Source of the DNA: an uncultured Chromatiaceae bacterium
GTDB taxonomy: Bacteria; Pseudomonadota; Gammaproteobacteria; Enterobacterales; Alteromonadaceae
Direction: 5' to 3'
NCBI GenBank assembly: GCA_946482615.1
Contig: CAMLSF010000015.1
Coordinates: 1 to 39,980 of the forward strand
Length of the DNA: 39,980 nucleotides
The position numbers and the translations under genes were made by a program. A model generated the notes under the pieces. The model worked only from the letters and a program-made list of their open reading frames with translations. It was not told where the DNA came from and searched no databases. Below, piece by piece: positions 17,957 to 28,366 of this stretch (the stretch's first letter is position 1; each line of letters starts with the position of its first letter).

Positions 17957-17978
17957 ATCCGTTTAGACGGCTAAAATG
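17957..17978 (+). promoter_or_regulatory. cysJIH promoter -10 with MetJ-like box
   Basis: ATCCGTTT (17957-17964) and AGACGGCT (17965-17972) are adjacent 8-mers matching the MetJ box AGACGTCT at 5 and 7 positions. The last T begins a -10-like TAAAAT (17972-17977), 31 bp before the cysJ start. The 19-mer CGTTTAGACGGCTAAAATG (17960-17978) is repeated with two changes upstream of cysG. A -35 is weak (TTTAGG, 17948-17953), which would fit a promoter that needs an activator. Confidence 0.5.
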
Positions 17979-18008
17979 TCCGAAAATTAGCTTATTTGTG
18001 GTGTTTTT

Positions 18009-19811
18009 ATGCTATTTGCCTCTTTAGCTGCTCAGGCTAGTCCTTTGTCTGCTCAACAAATCAAGGATTTACAGTCGCTGGTTAGTCAACTGAATCCTAT
18101 ACAGCAGGCCTGGGTCAGTGGTTATCTGGCGGCTGCAGCTCAGTTGTCCGGTCAGGCTGCTGCGCCTGTACAGCAAAGCAGTGAAGGTTCAGTGCTGACT
18201 ATTTTGTATGGCTCACAAACCGGCAATGCCAAAGCTGTAGCCACTAAAGTCAAAGCTGCAGCAGAGCAACAGGGCATCACGGTCAAGCTGGCCGATATCG
18301 GCAGCTATAAAACCACTCAGTTAGCAAAAGAGAAATACCTGCTGATTGTCACTTCGACTTATGGCGAAGGTGAACCGCCAGAAAATGCTGTGGCTTTCCA
18401 TAAGTTTTTATTCAGCAAAAAAGCGCCAAAACTGGATGGCCTGAAGTATGCCGTGCTGGGGTTAGGGGATACCAGCTATGAATTCTTCTGTAAAACCGCT
18501 ATCGACTTTGACGAACAACTGGCGGCTTTAGGTGGCAAACGTTTACACGCCCGTGCCGATCTGGATGTGGACTATGCAGCCCAGGCGGCCAGTTGGACTG
18601 AAACTGCAGTTCAGGCTTTTGCACCAGAGTTAAAACAAGTTACAGGTTCTGCCCAGGTTATAGCCTGGCCCGGTGCAACAGCTACCGCTGGGCATGACAG
18701 CGCTTATAACAAAGAAACGCCATACAGTGCAGAGTTATCGGTCAATCAGAAAATCACTGGCCGTGATTCAACCAAAGACGTGCGTCATATTGAAATCTCT
18801 TTGGCCGATTCTGGAATTACCTATCAGCCTGGTGATGCACTTGGCGTGTATTTCCTCAATGACAACAAAGCCGTTGAGGCTATTCTGGCCGCTACTGGTC
18901 TGGATGGCACCACAGAAGTGCAGTTGGCAGGCCAAAGCTACAGTTTACAAACAGCTTTAACTGAGCACTTAGAGCTGACCCAGTCTTACCCAAGCTTTGT
19001 CGAAAAATATGCTCAGGCCACAGCCAATAGTGAGTTACTGGAGCTGGTAAAAGACAAAGCGGCTTTACGTCAGTATCTGGATAACCGCCAGACTTTGGAT
19101 GTGATTTTACAAAACCCGGCTCCTCTGGCAGCACAGCAACTGGTGGATGCGCTGCGTAAACAACAACCCCGTTTGTATTCTATAGCTTCCTCTCAGGCTG
19201 AAGTGGGGGACGAAGTGCATTTAACTGTCGGAGTGGTGCGTTACGAGGCTTTTGGCAGCAGCCATTTAGGTGGTGCTTCAGGCTTTTTGGCTGAGCGGCT
19301 GGAAGAAGGTGCGCAGGTCAAGGTCTTTGTTGAACATAACGACAATTTCCGTCTGCCGGATCATGAAACGCCGGTTATTATGATAGGGCCTGGCACAGGT
19401 ATAGCGCCGTTCCGTGCTTTCTTACAAGAACGGGATCAGGCCGGAGCTACAGGCCAGAACTGGTTGTTTTTTGGTAACCCACACTTTACCCAGGATTTCC
19501 TGTATCAGGTCGAACTGCAGGATTATTTAAAGCGCGGTGTGCTGAGTAAACTGGACGTCGCCTTTAGCCGCGATCAGGCGCAAAAGGTGTATGTGCAGGA
19601 CAAATTACGCTTAAAAGCTGAAGAAATCTGGACCTGGTTGCAGCAGGGCGCTTATCTCTATATCTGTGGTGACGGCAATAAAATGGCCAAAGATGTGCAT
19701 CAGGCTTTGCTTGATATAGCCCAACAACAAGCAGGTTTTACTGCAGAACAAGCCGAACAGTATTTTGACGATTTACGTCAGGCCAAACGTTATCAGAAGG
19801 ATGTTTATTAA
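18009..19811 (+). CDS. cysJ: Sulfite reductase [NADPH] flavoprotein alpha subunit
   Basis: At 600 residues it matches E. coli CysJ (599). A flavodoxin domain (~62-200) carries the FMN site [27 protein letters not shown] and [10 protein letters not shown]. The FAD domain has [21 protein letters not shown] and RLYSIASSQ. The NADPH site is [13 protein letters not shown], and the end AKRYQKDVY is typical. It passes electrons from NADPH through FAD and FMN to the CysI haemoprotein in the cytoplasm, for the six-electron reduction of sulfite to sulfide. The N-terminus up to ~60 is loosely conserved, so the exact start is less certain; the ATG chosen has only a weak GGTG ahead of it. Its TAA overlaps the cysI ATG (TAATG), so translation is coupled. 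Confidence 0.97.
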   Translation: MLFASLAAQASPLSAQQIKDLQSLVSQLNPIQQAWVSGYLAAAAQLSGQAAAPVQQSSEGSVLTILYGSQTGNAKAVATKVKAAAEQQGITVKLADIGSYKTTQLAKEKYLLIVTSTYGEGEPPENAVAFHKFLFSKKAPKLDGLKYAVLGLGDTSYEFFCKTAIDFDEQLAALGGKRLHARADLDVDYAAQAASWTETAVQAFAPELKQVTGSAQVIAWPGATATAGHDSAYNKETPYSAELSVNQKITGRDSTKDVRHIEISLADSGITYQPGDALGVYFLNDNKAVEAILAATGLDGTTEVQLAGQSYSLQTALTEHLELTQSYPSFVEKYAQATANSELLELVKDKAALRQYLDNRQTLDVILQNPAPLAAQQLVDALRKQQPRLYSIASSQAEVGDEVHLTVGVVRYEAFGSSHLGGASGFLAERLEEGAQVKVFVEHNDNFRLPDHETPVIMIGPGTGIAPFRAFLQERDQAGATGQNWLFFGNPHFTQDFLYQVELQDYLKRGVLSKLDVAFSRDQAQKVYVQDKLRLKAEEIWTWLQQGAYLYICGDGNKMAKDVHQALLDIAQQQAGFTAEQAEQYFDDLRQAKRYQKDVY

Positions 19812-21526
19812 TGACTCAGCCAATTAACCCGGATTTACAGGTGCAAGGTCAGCTGTCTGATAACGAACGGCTGAAAAAAGACAGCCAGTTGTTACGTGGC
19901 ACTATCACTAAAGATTTAAAAGACGAAATCACCGGCGGTTTTACCGGCGACAACTTTATGTTGATCCGCTTCCACGGCATGTACCAACAGGACGACCGCG
20001 ATATTCGTCCTGAACGCGCTCAGCAAAAACTGGAGCCTCTGCATAACGTTATGCTGCGGGCCCGGATGCCGGGCGGCATTATCAAACCGGAACAATGGCT
20101 GGCGATTGACGAGTTTGCAGCGGATAACACCATCTATGGCAGCATTCGTTTAACTACCCGCCAGACCTTTCAGTTCCATGGGGTGTTAAAGCCTAAAATT
20201 AAAGGCATGCACCAGATGCTGAACAGCATAGGCATAGACTCTATCGCCACAGCAGGGGATGTGAACCGCAATGTGCTCTGCACCTCGAACCCGGTCGAGT
20301 CGGTGTTGCATCAACAGGCTTATGAATGGGCAGCGAAAATTTCTGAGCATTTATTGCCAAAAACCAGAGCTTACGCCGAAATCTGGCTGGATGAAGAAAA
20401 GGTCGAGACCACAGAAGTGGAGCCTGTGCTGGGCGAAACCTACTTGCCGCGTAAGTTTAAAACCACAGTGGTGATCCCACCACAAAACGATGTCGACGTG
20501 CATGCCAACGACTTAAACTTTGTCGCTATTGCCGAACAGGGCCAGCTGGTGGGGTTTAACGTGTTAGTAGGGGGTGGCCTGGCCATGACCCATGGCGATA
20601 AAGGCACTTACCCCCGTAAAGCCGAAGATTTTGGTTTTATTGGCCTGGAGCATGTATTGGCTGTGGCTGAGCATGTGGTGACAGTGCAACGTGATTATGG
20701 CGACAGGGTCAATCGTAAAAACGCCAAAACCAAATACACCATAGACCGCATAGGCGTTGAGACCTTTAAAGCCGAAGTGGAAAAACGGGTTGGTGTGAAA
20801 TTCCAGCCAAGCCGTCCTTATGAATTCACCGGCCGTGGTGATCGTTTTGGTTGGGTTGAAGGCATAGATGGCAAACATCATTTAACCGTCTTTATTGAAA
20901 ACGGCCGTATTCTGGATTATCCGGGTAAAACCTTAAAAACCGGTGTCGCCGAAATTGCCCGTATCCATAAAGGCGATTTCCGCATGACGGCTAACCAGAA
21001 CCTGATTATTGCTGGCGTGGCAGAGGAAGATAAAGCCCGGATTGAAGCTTTAGCCCGTTTGCATGGTCTGATCAATGACAGCGTGACAGAGCAGCGGAAA
21101 AACTCTATGGCCTGTGTGTCTTTGCCAACCTGCCCGCTGGCGATGGCGGAAGCCGAACGTTATTTGCCTACTTTAGTCACTCATGTCGAAGCCTTATTGA
21201 ACAAACATGGTGTGCCTGACGATCACATTATTTTGCGGGTGGTCGGTTGTCCTAATGGTTGTGGCCGCGCCATGTTGGCTGAAGCCGGTTTAGTTGGCCG
21301 TGGTCCTGGTAAATACAACCTGTATTTAGGCGGTAATACCCAGGGCACCCGTATTCCTAAGCTGTATTTAGATAACGTGGCCGAAGCTGAAATTCTGCAG
21401 GCGCTGGATCAGCTGATCGGGCGTTGGGTGGCCGAGCGCAACAACGGTGAATGTTTTGGTGATTTTGTGATCCGTGCTGGTGTGGTGGCCGAAGTGAAAG
21501 TCTCAAAAACCGACTTTCATGCCTGA
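19811..21526 (+). CDS. cysI: Sulfite reductase haemoprotein beta subunit
   Basis: The 571-residue protein is almost exactly the E. coli CysI length (570). The four cysteines that hold the 4Fe-4S cluster and sirohaem are Cys435 and Cys441 ([10 protein letters not shown]) and Cys480 and Cys484 (GCPNGCGR), each one residue from the E. coli positions I recall. Siroheme/sulfite-binding arginines are in the [12 protein letters not shown] stretch. It catalyses the reduction of sulfite to sulfide, using electrons from CysJ. The start overlaps the cysJ stop by one base; cysH follows 24 bp after its stop. The siroheme it needs would be made by CysG, whose gene begins at the right end of this window. 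Confidence 0.98.
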   Translation: MTQPINPDLQVQGQLSDNERLKKDSQLLRGTITKDLKDEITGGFTGDNFMLIRFHGMYQQDDRDIRPERAQQKLEPLHNVMLRARMPGGIIKPEQWLAIDEFAADNTIYGSIRLTTRQTFQFHGVLKPKIKGMHQMLNSIGIDSIATAGDVNRNVLCTSNPVESVLHQQAYEWAAKISEHLLPKTRAYAEIWLDEEKVETTEVEPVLGETYLPRKFKTTVVIPPQNDVDVHANDLNFVAIAEQGQLVGFNVLVGGGLAMTHGDKGTYPRKAEDFGFIGLEHVLAVAEHVVTVQRDYGDRVNRKNAKTKYTIDRIGVETFKAEVEKRVGVKFQPSRPYEFTGRGDRFGWVEGIDGKHHLTVFIENGRILDYPGKTLKTGVAEIARIHKGDFRMTANQNLIIAGVAEEDKARIEALARLHGLINDSVTEQRKNSMACVSLPTCPLAMAEAERYLPTLVTHVEALLNKHGVPDDHIILRVVGCPNGCGRAMLAEAGLVGRGPGKYNLYLGGNTQGTRIPKLYLDNVAEAEILQALDQLIGRWVAERNNGECFGDFVIRAGVVAEVKVSKTDFHA

Positions 21527-21550
21527 TGGTATTTATTCGAGGTGATGGTC

Positions 21551-22288
21551 ATGAGTCAGTATAAACAGCTGCTACAGCTGGATACGGAACAGCAACAACA
21601 ACTACTGGCTGAAGCCAACCGGTTGTTGCTGCCTTTCACAGCTGCACAACGAGTGAGATGGGCGCTGGACAACTTGCCGGATCAGCAGATCCTGAGTTCC
21701 AGTTTTGGTATTCAATCTGCCGTGATGCTGCATCTGGTGACCACTGAGCAGCCTGATATTCCGGTGGTCTTAACAGACACAGGTTATTTGTTTCCTGAAA
21801 CTTATCAGTTTATTGATGAGCTGAAAGAGCGGTTACAGCTGAATTTGAAAGTCTACAGGGCCCACTTAAGCCCGGCCTGGCAGGAAGCCCGTTTTGGCAA
21901 GTTGTGGGAGACCGAAGCTGGGATTAAGCAATACAACCATATGAACAAAGTGGAGCCTTTGCAGCGTGCGTTAAAAGAGCTGAATGTCGGCACCTGGTTC
22001 AGTGGGTTAAGGCGCAGTCAATCCAGCACCCGAGCTGATAAAAACATTATTGAAATCAGTCGTGGCACAGTCAAAGTGCAACCTATTATCGAATGGACTA
22101 ATAAAGATGTGTTTTATTACCTGAAAGAACATGACTTGCCTTACCACCCATTGTGGGAGCAGGGTTATGTTTCAGTAGGTGATGTACATTCGACCCGCAA
22201 ACTCGAACTGGGTATGACCGAAGAAGACACCCGTTTTAATGGCTTTGGCCGTGAATGTGGTATTCATCTGGATGGGGATGGTATCTGA
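21551..22288 (+). CDS. cysH: Phosphoadenosine phosphosulfate (PAPS) reductase
   Basis: The 245-residue protein reduces PAPS to sulfite with thioredoxin. The PP-loop nucleotide site is in [61 protein letters not shown] and the catalytic-cysteine tail GRECGIH are family marks. The extra cysteine pairs of iron-sulfur APS reductases are absent, so PAPS is the expected substrate. I place the start at the ATG at 21551, 8 bases after AGG, giving MSQYKQLLQ; in-frame GTG and ATG codons at 21542 and 21545 are less well placed. It is the last gene of cysJIH. Sulfate activation genes (cysDNC) are not in the window. Confidence 0.96.
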   Translation: MSQYKQLLQLDTEQQQQLLAEANRLLLPFTAAQRVRWALDNLPDQQILSSSFGIQSAVMLHLVTTEQPDIPVVLTDTGYLFPETYQFIDELKERLQLNLKVYRAHLSPAWQEARFGKLWETEAGIKQYNHMNKVEPLQRALKELNVGTWFSGLRRSQSSTRADKNIIEISRGTVKVQPIIEWTNKDVFYYLKEHDLPYHPLWEQGYVSVGDVHSTRKLELGMTEEDTRFNGFGRECGIHLDGDGI

Positions 22289-22485
22289 GCCATCCCGCTT
22301 TCCCTGTGGCTCTGCCTGTCACTGAACTGGCAAATAGTACCGATTATCGTCTTTGTCCCCCAAGTGAATAAAAATTACTTGTAGTTAACAAAGCTAAGTA
22401 TTACATTCTTGCGCTTATGAAACCTGTTACAGGTTTGAATTATCAGCATTTTTAAAGACCTGATAAAGAGCAAGAGGTACTGCAC

Positions 22486-24762
22486 GTGGAGTGGTTAGGT
22501 CGTTATCTGCGGCTCAGAGCTCAGGACTTGGGTAATGCCGATACAGCCTTTTGGCAGCAGAGTGTGCTGCGCATTATCATGTTGTCTGGTTTGTGTCTGG
22601 TGTCTGTCATAGTGCTGCACAGTTCCTGGCAAGCCTGGCAGCTGGGCGCTTATCAGGTTATTGTGCTCACCTCCTTGTTTTATGCTGCTTTAGTTGTTGC
22701 GCTCTTCCTCTCCAAACAACATACCAAAAAAAGTGCGATGGCTCTGCTGCTGATTGTGATAATGGCAGGGCTTTGTATTCTGCTGTTCAATGATGATTTC
22801 GAAATGGGCAAGTTGGGTATCATTTTTATCTACACCCTACCGATGATCAGCCTGATGTTTTTTGGCTTCAGAACGGCATTGGTATTTATGTTTCTGAATT
22901 TCATACCTTTTGTTTATCTGCTGCAAAATGAAGCTCCGGGTAATTTATTTGGTTTATCGGTTACCCTGCCCGCGACCCACAGTTATTTGCATGGCCTGTT
23001 ATTTCTTTTCTTTAATTTGTGTTTACCGCTGGCCGCGGCCCGCATTTTCAGCACCTTAAAACGCAGTGCAGGCCGGCTTTCTGAGCTGAATCAGCATCTG
23101 GCGCAAAGTCATGATTATTACGAAGAGCTGTTTGAGCATAATGGCTCAGCCACAGTTTTAGTAACAGCTTCCGGCGAGCTCATCAAGTCAAATAGCCTGG
23201 CTTGTGAGGTGCTGGGGCTGGAGCCGGGGCAACAGGCCAATCTGTTGTCCTTGCTGAGTTTTGTGCAGGATAGTCAGTTACAGGGGCATTGGCTCAAAGG
23301 CAAAGTGGAATGCAATTTAAAAAGCCGACCTGAAGTCAGTTTGGTGTTAAAGCATGTGATGCTGACCCGCTCCGGGCATCATGTGGTCAGCTTGCAGGAA
23401 ATCAGTGCTTTGCGACAGTTGCAGCAACAGTTGAAACAAAGTCAGAAAGCCCAGGACAGTTGGCTGCATTACGACAGTTTAACCTGTTTACCTAATGTGG
23501 CTGGTTTTACTGAGCTGGCGAACTACAAACAAGAACAGTTAGCAGCTCATGAGTTTGCGCTGGTGGCCATTATCCGGCTAAGGCATGTTAAAACCCTGAA
23601 TCAGCAATATGGCTACGAGTTTGGCAGCCAGTTATTACAGCATTTCTCCAAAGTGGCCAAGGCGGCTTTGCCCTCAGATGCAGTTCTGGCCAGGGTACGG
23701 GGTGTGAAGTTTGCACTTTGGCTTAAAGGTGATCTGAATGTTGTGGATCCCAAACAACTGGCACAAGCCATTGCCAGCCAGCTGCCGGTTGAACTGACAG
23801 TTGGACCTTATACAGCCCGCATGAGTTATCAGTTTGGTGTCAGCTTCACTGAGCAGAGGGATAATCACAATGCACAACAACTGATTGAACAATGTGAGCT
23901 GGCGTTGGAGTTATCTGATCCGAATCAGGCTGTTGGTTTTTATGATCAGCAGCAAGCTCAGCAACTGGAGCAGGATTATCAGCTGTTAAATGCCTTTCGT
24001 GATGCTATCCGGCAAAAACAGCTGGAACTGTGGTTGCAACCTAAAGTCGACCCACAAGGCAACATTCAGAGCTTTGAAGCCTTAAGTCGCTGGTTTATGG
24101 ATGGGCAGGCGATAGCTCCTGACAGTTTTGTATTAATGGCAGAGCGTCATGGCTTAATGACCTTGTTTTCGCGTTTAGTCTTGCAGCAAAGTGTCAGTAT
24201 CTTACAAAGCTGGCAGCAGCAGGGCTTGTTATATCCTATAGCCATCAACCTCGGCGGGCCTGAACTATTGGATGACAGTTTTTTTGCGGAACTGATGAGC
24301 CTCAGTGCTGATCACCCCTGGCTTACCCGATATTTGCAGCTGGAAATCACCGAAACTAATATTGCCGTACAACAACCTTTGTTGCATAAAAGGTTAAAAG
24401 CCTTAAGCCAGTATGGGTTCAGTATTTCTATCGATGATTTTGGCACTGGCCATTCGTCGTTAAGTCAGTTGGTGGATTGCCCGGCGGACACGATCAAAAT
24501 CGACAGACGTTTTGTCAGCTGTATCCCACAAGACAGCCGCACAGTGCGTATTCTGCATACCACTATTCAGCTGGCTAAAGCCTTAAATCTGAATATAGTG
24601 GCCGAAGGGGTTGAAAATGATATTCAGCGCCGCTTCCTGCAAAGCCTCGGCTGTCAGTTGATGCAAGGTTATTTATTTGGCCGCCCGGCCCCTGCTTTGT
24701 ATTGGGAGAACTTATTGTCGCCTACACGACCACAGATCGCGTTAGACTCTAAACAGGCATAA
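22486..24762 (+). CDS. Membrane-bound c-di-GMP phosphodiesterase (degenerate GGDEF – intact EAL)
   Basis: The 758-residue protein starts at GTG (22486), with AGAGG ahead of it. The first ~200 residues hold about six hydrophobic spans (for example MALLLIVIMAGLCILLF and TALVFMFLNFIPFVYLL), a membrane sensor module of unassigned type. A PAS-like segment follows (~210-310, YEELFEHNGSATVLVTASGE), then a coiled coil. The GGDEF domain is inactive: RGVKF (405-409) replaces GGDEF. The EAL domain is intact, with FEALSRW (Glu531), LEITETN, SIDDFGTGHSS, IKIDRRFV and AEGVEN, so it should hydrolyse c-di-GMP to pGpG. The dead GGDEF domain may bind GTP as a regulator, as in some known phosphodiesterases. It is monocistronic as far as I can see. 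Confidence 0.9.
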   Translation: MEWLGRYLRLRAQDLGNADTAFWQQSVLRIIMLSGLCLVSVIVLHSSWQAWQLGAYQVIVLTSLFYAALVVALFLSKQHTKKSAMALLLIVIMAGLCILLFNDDFEMGKLGIIFIYTLPMISLMFFGFRTALVFMFLNFIPFVYLLQNEAPGNLFGLSVTLPATHSYLHGLLFLFFNLCLPLAAARIFSTLKRSAGRLSELNQHLAQSHDYYEELFEHNGSATVLVTASGELIKSNSLACEVLGLEPGQQANLLSLLSFVQDSQLQGHWLKGKVECNLKSRPEVSLVLKHVMLTRSGHHVVSLQEISALRQLQQQLKQSQKAQDSWLHYDSLTCLPNVAGFTELANYKQEQLAAHEFALVAIIRLRHVKTLNQQYGYEFGSQLLQHFSKVAKAALPSDAVLARVRGVKFALWLKGDLNVVDPKQLAQAIASQLPVELTVGPYTARMSYQFGVSFTEQRDNHNAQQLIEQCELALELSDPNQAVGFYDQQQAQQLEQDYQLLNAFRDAIRQKQLELWLQPKVDPQGNIQSFEALSRWFMDGQAIAPDSFVLMAERHGLMTLFSRLVLQQSVSILQSWQQQGLLYPIAINLGGPELLDDSFFAELMSLSADHPWLTRYLQLEITETNIAVQQPLLHKRLKALSQYGFSISIDDFGTGHSSLSQLVDCPADTIKIDRRFVSCIPQDSRTVRILHTTIQLAKALNLNIVAEGVENDIQRRFLQSLGCQLMQGYLFGRPAPALYWENLLSPTRPQIALDSKQA

Positions 24763-24836
24763 GGAAATATGCCATTCAGTTTCTGTCCATTTTTGCCGGA
24801 TACACTGAGTTAAACAGTAAATTAGGGACAATACTT

Positions 24837-25226
24837 ATGGTGAATAAATCTTTGCTGATACTCACGTTTTTAATGCTGGTTGGCTGTTCAGAGCCAACAC
24901 CATCTTCTCCTGTGGCCAGCAAACAGCCTGATGAATCCGGAGTCTACCCTCCAATCCTGACCTCTGCTGATGTTACTACTCTTACCTTATGGGTCGCAGC
25001 CGAAAAACGTGAATGTATGGCTGTTGGGCCGACCGAATGCCTGCAAATTCGCTTTCATCCGGATGAGAATTGGCAGCTGTTCTATGGGGATATTGCGGGT
25101 TTTGACTATCAGCCGGGGCAGGTGTATCAGCTCGAAGTCAGCGAGGTGATGATCCCTGAACCTCCTGCCGATGCGCCGGACCGGCAATGGGTATTGCGGC
25201 AGATTATAAGCACTGCCAGCGAATAA
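24837..25226 (+). CDS. Small lipoprotein with DUF4377-like domain
   Basis: The 129-residue protein has a lipoprotein signal (MVNKSLLILTFLMLVGC, lipid-modified Cys17), then a low-complexity Ser/Pro linker and a compact C-terminal domain. That domain has two cysteines (RECMAVGPTECLQIRF), a tryptophan-tyrosine patch (WQLFYGDIAGFDYQPGQVYQL) and the segment PEPPADAPDRQWVLRQII. I associate this pattern with DUF4377, found alone or next to META/HslJ-type domains; function unknown. Ser18 after the lipid Cys suggests outer-membrane sorting (no Asp at +2). AGGGA precedes the ATG. It lies 113 bp upstream of the TPR-GGDEF gene. Confidence 0.8.
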   Translation: MVNKSLLILTFLMLVGCSEPTPSSPVASKQPDESGVYPPILTSADVTTLTLWVAAEKRECMAVGPTECLQIRFHPDENWQLFYGDIAGFDYQPGQVYQLEVSEVMIPEPPADAPDRQWVLRQIISTASE

Positions 25227-25339
25227 ACTCGAGTCTGGATGGAGTTGTCGGAACTTCTCTGACAAAGTTTGTACAAATCAGCGGCAAATTGCGGCATGCT
25301 ATAGTCAACACAATAAAAATGACTTTTGAGGTCATAGGT

Positions 25340-27178
25340 TTGAGAGTCTGGTCTGGTGTGGTTTTTCTGCTGCTGTTGCAGTGTTCAGTGCAGGCAACTG
25401 AAAGCTTGAGTTCCAGGTTGCAGCAGCTGGAGGACTTAGCTGTGGATCAGTTTGCCAAAGCCGATCCTGAATTCCAGCTGTTGTTAAAAACGGTGTCAGA
25501 GCCAGAACAATTGTTGCAGGTGCAACAAAGTTATTGTTGGGTGATTGCAGCTCAGCAGCCGCAACGCGGTATAGAGCTGGCGCAGAGCTACAAAAGCCAA
25601 CAACAGGATCTGTTGTGGCAATTGCGGTTTTTGTTGTGTGAAGCTTATGCCAAAGAACAACAGGGGAAAACTGCGGAAGCCATGCTGGATTATCAGCAGG
25701 TGTTATCTGTTCAGGAAGCCCACAAAGATCACGAATTACTGGCCAAAGCGCTGGTGCTTCGTGGTGAGCAATATGCGCTGAATGCGGCTTATGCTGACGC
25801 GCTGGCCGATTTGCAAAAAGCTTATCAACTGGAACTGAACCATGGCAGCAAAGGGCGACAAAATTATGTGGCCAACGCCTTAGCTAATTTGTACTCCGAT
25901 GATGCAGTGGGGGACTATGAGCAGGCCATCACTTTATACAAAAAATCGCTGGACTATTGGCTACAGAGCGGCAATTTGCAGGGTCAGGCCACGGCTTTGT
26001 TTAATTTGGGCGGAACCTATGAAAGCGCTGAACAGTTTGAACTGTCACTCACTTATCTGTATCAGGCGTTGGCTATCGATCAAAAACGCGGCGACCTGGA
26101 TGAAATCGCTTACGATAAACGCGCAGTTGCCCGTGTCCTGACCAAATCAGATCAAGGCGAAAAAGCTTTAGCACTGCTGAACGAAGCTATAGCTCATTAC
26201 CAATCCAGTTCAGCGTTGCAAATGCTGGCACTGAGCCAGCTCAGCCGCGCCATCACTTATCGCAGTTTAAAGCTGTATCCTCAGGCCCGGCAGGATTTTG
26301 AGTCTGCGCTGGCCTACTTCAATAAAAACCCGGATCTGCGTTTTGAAGCCTCTTTGTACAAAGAATATGCATTGTTGCTGGCCGAGACGGCGCAATGGCA
26401 GGATGCTTTTCTTATGCAGCAAAAGCAGCAACAAAAAGAGGCTGAAATTCAGCAACAACTGCTCGACCAGCGTACTGCCCGTTTGAAAGTCCAGCTACAG
26501 ACTGAACACATTCAGCGTGAAAACACAGAGCTGGAGGTCAAAAATGCTGCGCAGAAGCAAGCTTTGGCAGACGGGGAACAACTAAGGTTTTGGCAGTATC
26601 TGGCGTTATGCTGTGCTCTGCTGCTGATCCTAGCCATGTCGCTGTTGTTTATCCGGCAGCGGACTTTATCTGCCAGGTTAAAAGATATGGCGTTAACAGA
26701 TGAATTAACTCACTTGCCAAACCGGCGTCATACGCTGGCGTTAGCTCAGCAACTCTGGCAGCAATGGCAGCAGCATCAGCAACCCTTTGCGGCAGTGGCT
26801 GTTGATGTCGATTTCTTTAAACCTATTAACGATCAGTTTGGCCATGCTGCTGGTGACCAGGTACTACAAAAAATCGCGTATTGTTTAAGGCAAGAACTGA
26901 GGCCTGTGGATAAGCTTGGTCGGGTGGGTGGCGAAGAGTTTTTAATTCTGCTGCCTGCAACAACGCTGAATAACGCCGCTGCCATAGCCCAAAGATTATG
27001 TGATGCTGTGGCCGCCTTAGATTGGCCGCATCTTGAGGCTGGTTATTCGGTCACTATCAGCCTGGGGTTGGCTTTATCCGACAGACAGAAAGACTTTATG
27101 CAGCTTTGGGCCTGTGCTGATGAGGCTTTGTATAAAGCAAAACAAAACGGCCGTAACAGAATGGAGCAGGCCTGCTAA
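25340..27178 (+). CDS. Diguanylate cyclase with periplasmic TPR sensor
   Basis: I set the start at TTG 25340, which follows GAGGT at 7 bases and gives a clean signal peptide (RVWSGVVFLLLLQCSVQA); earlier in-frame starts add unlikely sequence. The result is 612 residues. A ~350-residue periplasmic region is built of TPR-like repeats (LLAKALVLRGEQYALNAAYA, ATALFNLGGTYESAEQFELS, AVARVLTKSDQGEKALALLN). A glutamine-rich coiled coil and one membrane span (YLALCCALLLILAMSLLFI) lead to a cytoplasmic GGDEF domain (ALTDELTHLPNRR). Its active site is GGEEF (530-534), with an RxxD inhibitory site (RPVD, 521-524). It should make c-di-GMP in response to a periplasmic signal. The sensor design resembles the kinase at 14934. 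Confidence 0.9.
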   Translation: MRVWSGVVFLLLLQCSVQATESLSSRLQQLEDLAVDQFAKADPEFQLLLKTVSEPEQLLQVQQSYCWVIAAQQPQRGIELAQSYKSQQQDLLWQLRFLLCEAYAKEQQGKTAEAMLDYQQVLSVQEAHKDHELLAKALVLRGEQYALNAAYADALADLQKAYQLELNHGSKGRQNYVANALANLYSDDAVGDYEQAITLYKKSLDYWLQSGNLQGQATALFNLGGTYESAEQFELSLTYLYQALAIDQKRGDLDEIAYDKRAVARVLTKSDQGEKALALLNEAIAHYQSSSALQMLALSQLSRAITYRSLKLYPQARQDFESALAYFNKNPDLRFEASLYKEYALLLAETAQWQDAFLMQQKQQQKEAEIQQQLLDQRTARLKVQLQTEHIQRENTELEVKNAAQKQALADGEQLRFWQYLALCCALLLILAMSLLFIRQRTLSARLKDMALTDELTHLPNRRHTLALAQQLWQQWQQHQQPFAAVAVDVDFFKPINDQFGHAAGDQVLQKIAYCLRQELRPVDKLGRVGGEEFLILLPATTLNNAAAIAQRLCDAVAALDWPHLEAGYSVTISLGLALSDRQKDFMQLWACADEALYKAKQNGRNRMEQAC

Positions 27179-27190
27179 AACCGGCTCTGT

Positions 27191-28366
27191 TTATTCTGCT
27201 TTGTGCAGATTTTTTCTGTGTTGCTTTAAGGCTGCAAGCTTAGTGTCGTAAAATTTACGGCGCTCTGGTTCATACGCATATTCTATGGCTTGTTCCACCA
27301 CTTTTTGTGCTGCACTGAAGTTTTGCTCCTGCAAGTACAAAGTTAATAAGGCCAGATTGGCATTGTGCAGGTAAGGTGCTTTTTCCAGCAGTTTTTCATA
27401 GTAGAGTTTGGCATGACTAAACTGCTGATGACGTTCAGCGTCTAAAGCCAGAGCTAACCAGGCGTAAGGGTCGTCATCATCATTATTCAGCAGGCGCTGA
27501 TTGATCTGTTCCAATAGTTGCTGATTATCCATTTTTTCTGCCAACACACGATAATTGGTCAGCAAAGTGACCTGATTGTCCTGCTGTTTCATACCATATT
27601 CAAACCATTGATTCGCTTCTGCAAAAGCGTTTTTCCTGTGGTATAGCAGGGCTATCATATTGGCTGAGGGGGTAAAACCAGCATCTTGTTGTAAGGCTTT
27701 TTGGCTGAGGAAAAATGCCCTGTCGCTGTCCCCCTGCAACAAAGCGTCGGCTGCCAGGTTGTTGTACAACATGGCGTGAAAACGGGCGGCGCTGATCTGT
27801 TTTCCTGCCACATCATTGTTATCCGGGAAATAGTCGATCACCAATGCTGCCCGTTGCAGTAGCAGTTCACCTTTTTTGGCTTCGTTTTCTGCTTTTTTGT
27901 ATAAATAGGTGCGGATATGATTTGAACTGATAAAGATATTGTCTTTGTAGTCCATCAGCGGCTGTTGATAGATCACTTTATAGCCTGTTTCTATATCGGC
28001 CAGTTGCGCCAAAGCGGAAGTCACCAGCGCTAATGTCATGCAGTTTCCTTTCAGTTGCTCCAACGCCACCTGTGCAGTGTTGTTGCCGCCTTCATAAGTA
28101 AAATACATCAGCTTATTCTGTAAATAGTTGTACAAGCGTTCTTCTGGCGGATACTGGGCCTGAGCCGGGCTTTGGAAATAAGTCAAAAAATGTTGTTGTT
28201 GTGCTGCACTCAAAGCAAACAGCTGTTGTGGTTCAGGCAGAACTGTTGGTTTTTGAAAAAAACTGAAAGAGGTAGTCGGCAGCTCAGCTGCTGGTGGCTG
28301 TGTTTGGGTTGCGCAGCCTGGTAACAGCATCACAGACAGAAGCAACATAAGTTTGGCGACTGGCAT
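27191..28366 (-). CDS. TPR-repeat lipoprotein with transglutaminase-like N-terminal region
   Basis: With a start at ATG 28366 (six codons inside the longest frame, which would begin at TTG) it has 391 residues. A lipoprotein signal (KLMLLLSVMLLPGC) is followed by Ala-Thr, suggesting the outer membrane. Residues ~70-180 include RLYNYLQNKLMYFTYEGGN and KGNCMTLALVTSALAQLADI. The invariant-looking cysteine in NCMTLALV, at the head of a helix, recalls the transglutaminase-like (papain-fold) domain, but I cannot place its His and Asp partners with confidence. The C-terminal ~200 residues are TPR repeats (ANQWFEYGMKQQDNQVTLL, AKLYYEKLLEKAPYLHNANL). It is convergent with the cyclase gene, 12 bp apart. 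Function is unknown. Confidence 0.78.
   Translation of the reverse strand: MPVAKLMLLLSVMLLPGCATQTQPPAAELPTTSFSFFQKPTVLPEPQQLFALSAAQQQHFLTYFQSPAQAQYPPEERLYNYLQNKLMYFTYEGGNNTAQVALEQLKGNCMTLALVTSALAQLADIETGYKVIYQQPLMDYKDNIFISSNHIRTYLYKKAENEAKKGELLLQRAALVIDYFPDNNDVAGKQISAARFHAMLYNNLAADALLQGDSDRAFFLSQKALQQDAGFTPSANMIALLYHRKNAFAEANQWFEYGMKQQDNQVTLLTNYRVLAEKMDNQQLLEQINQRLLNNDDDDPYAWLALALDAERHQQFSHAKLYYEKLLEKAPYLHNANLALLTLYLQEQNFSAAQKVVEQAIEYAYEPERRKFYDTKLAALKQHRKNLHKAE

Noticed and set aside
22287..22312. Terminator after cysH (GAGCCA / TGGCTC)
   Set aside because: The stem is only 6 bp with a 14-nt loop and has no T-run.
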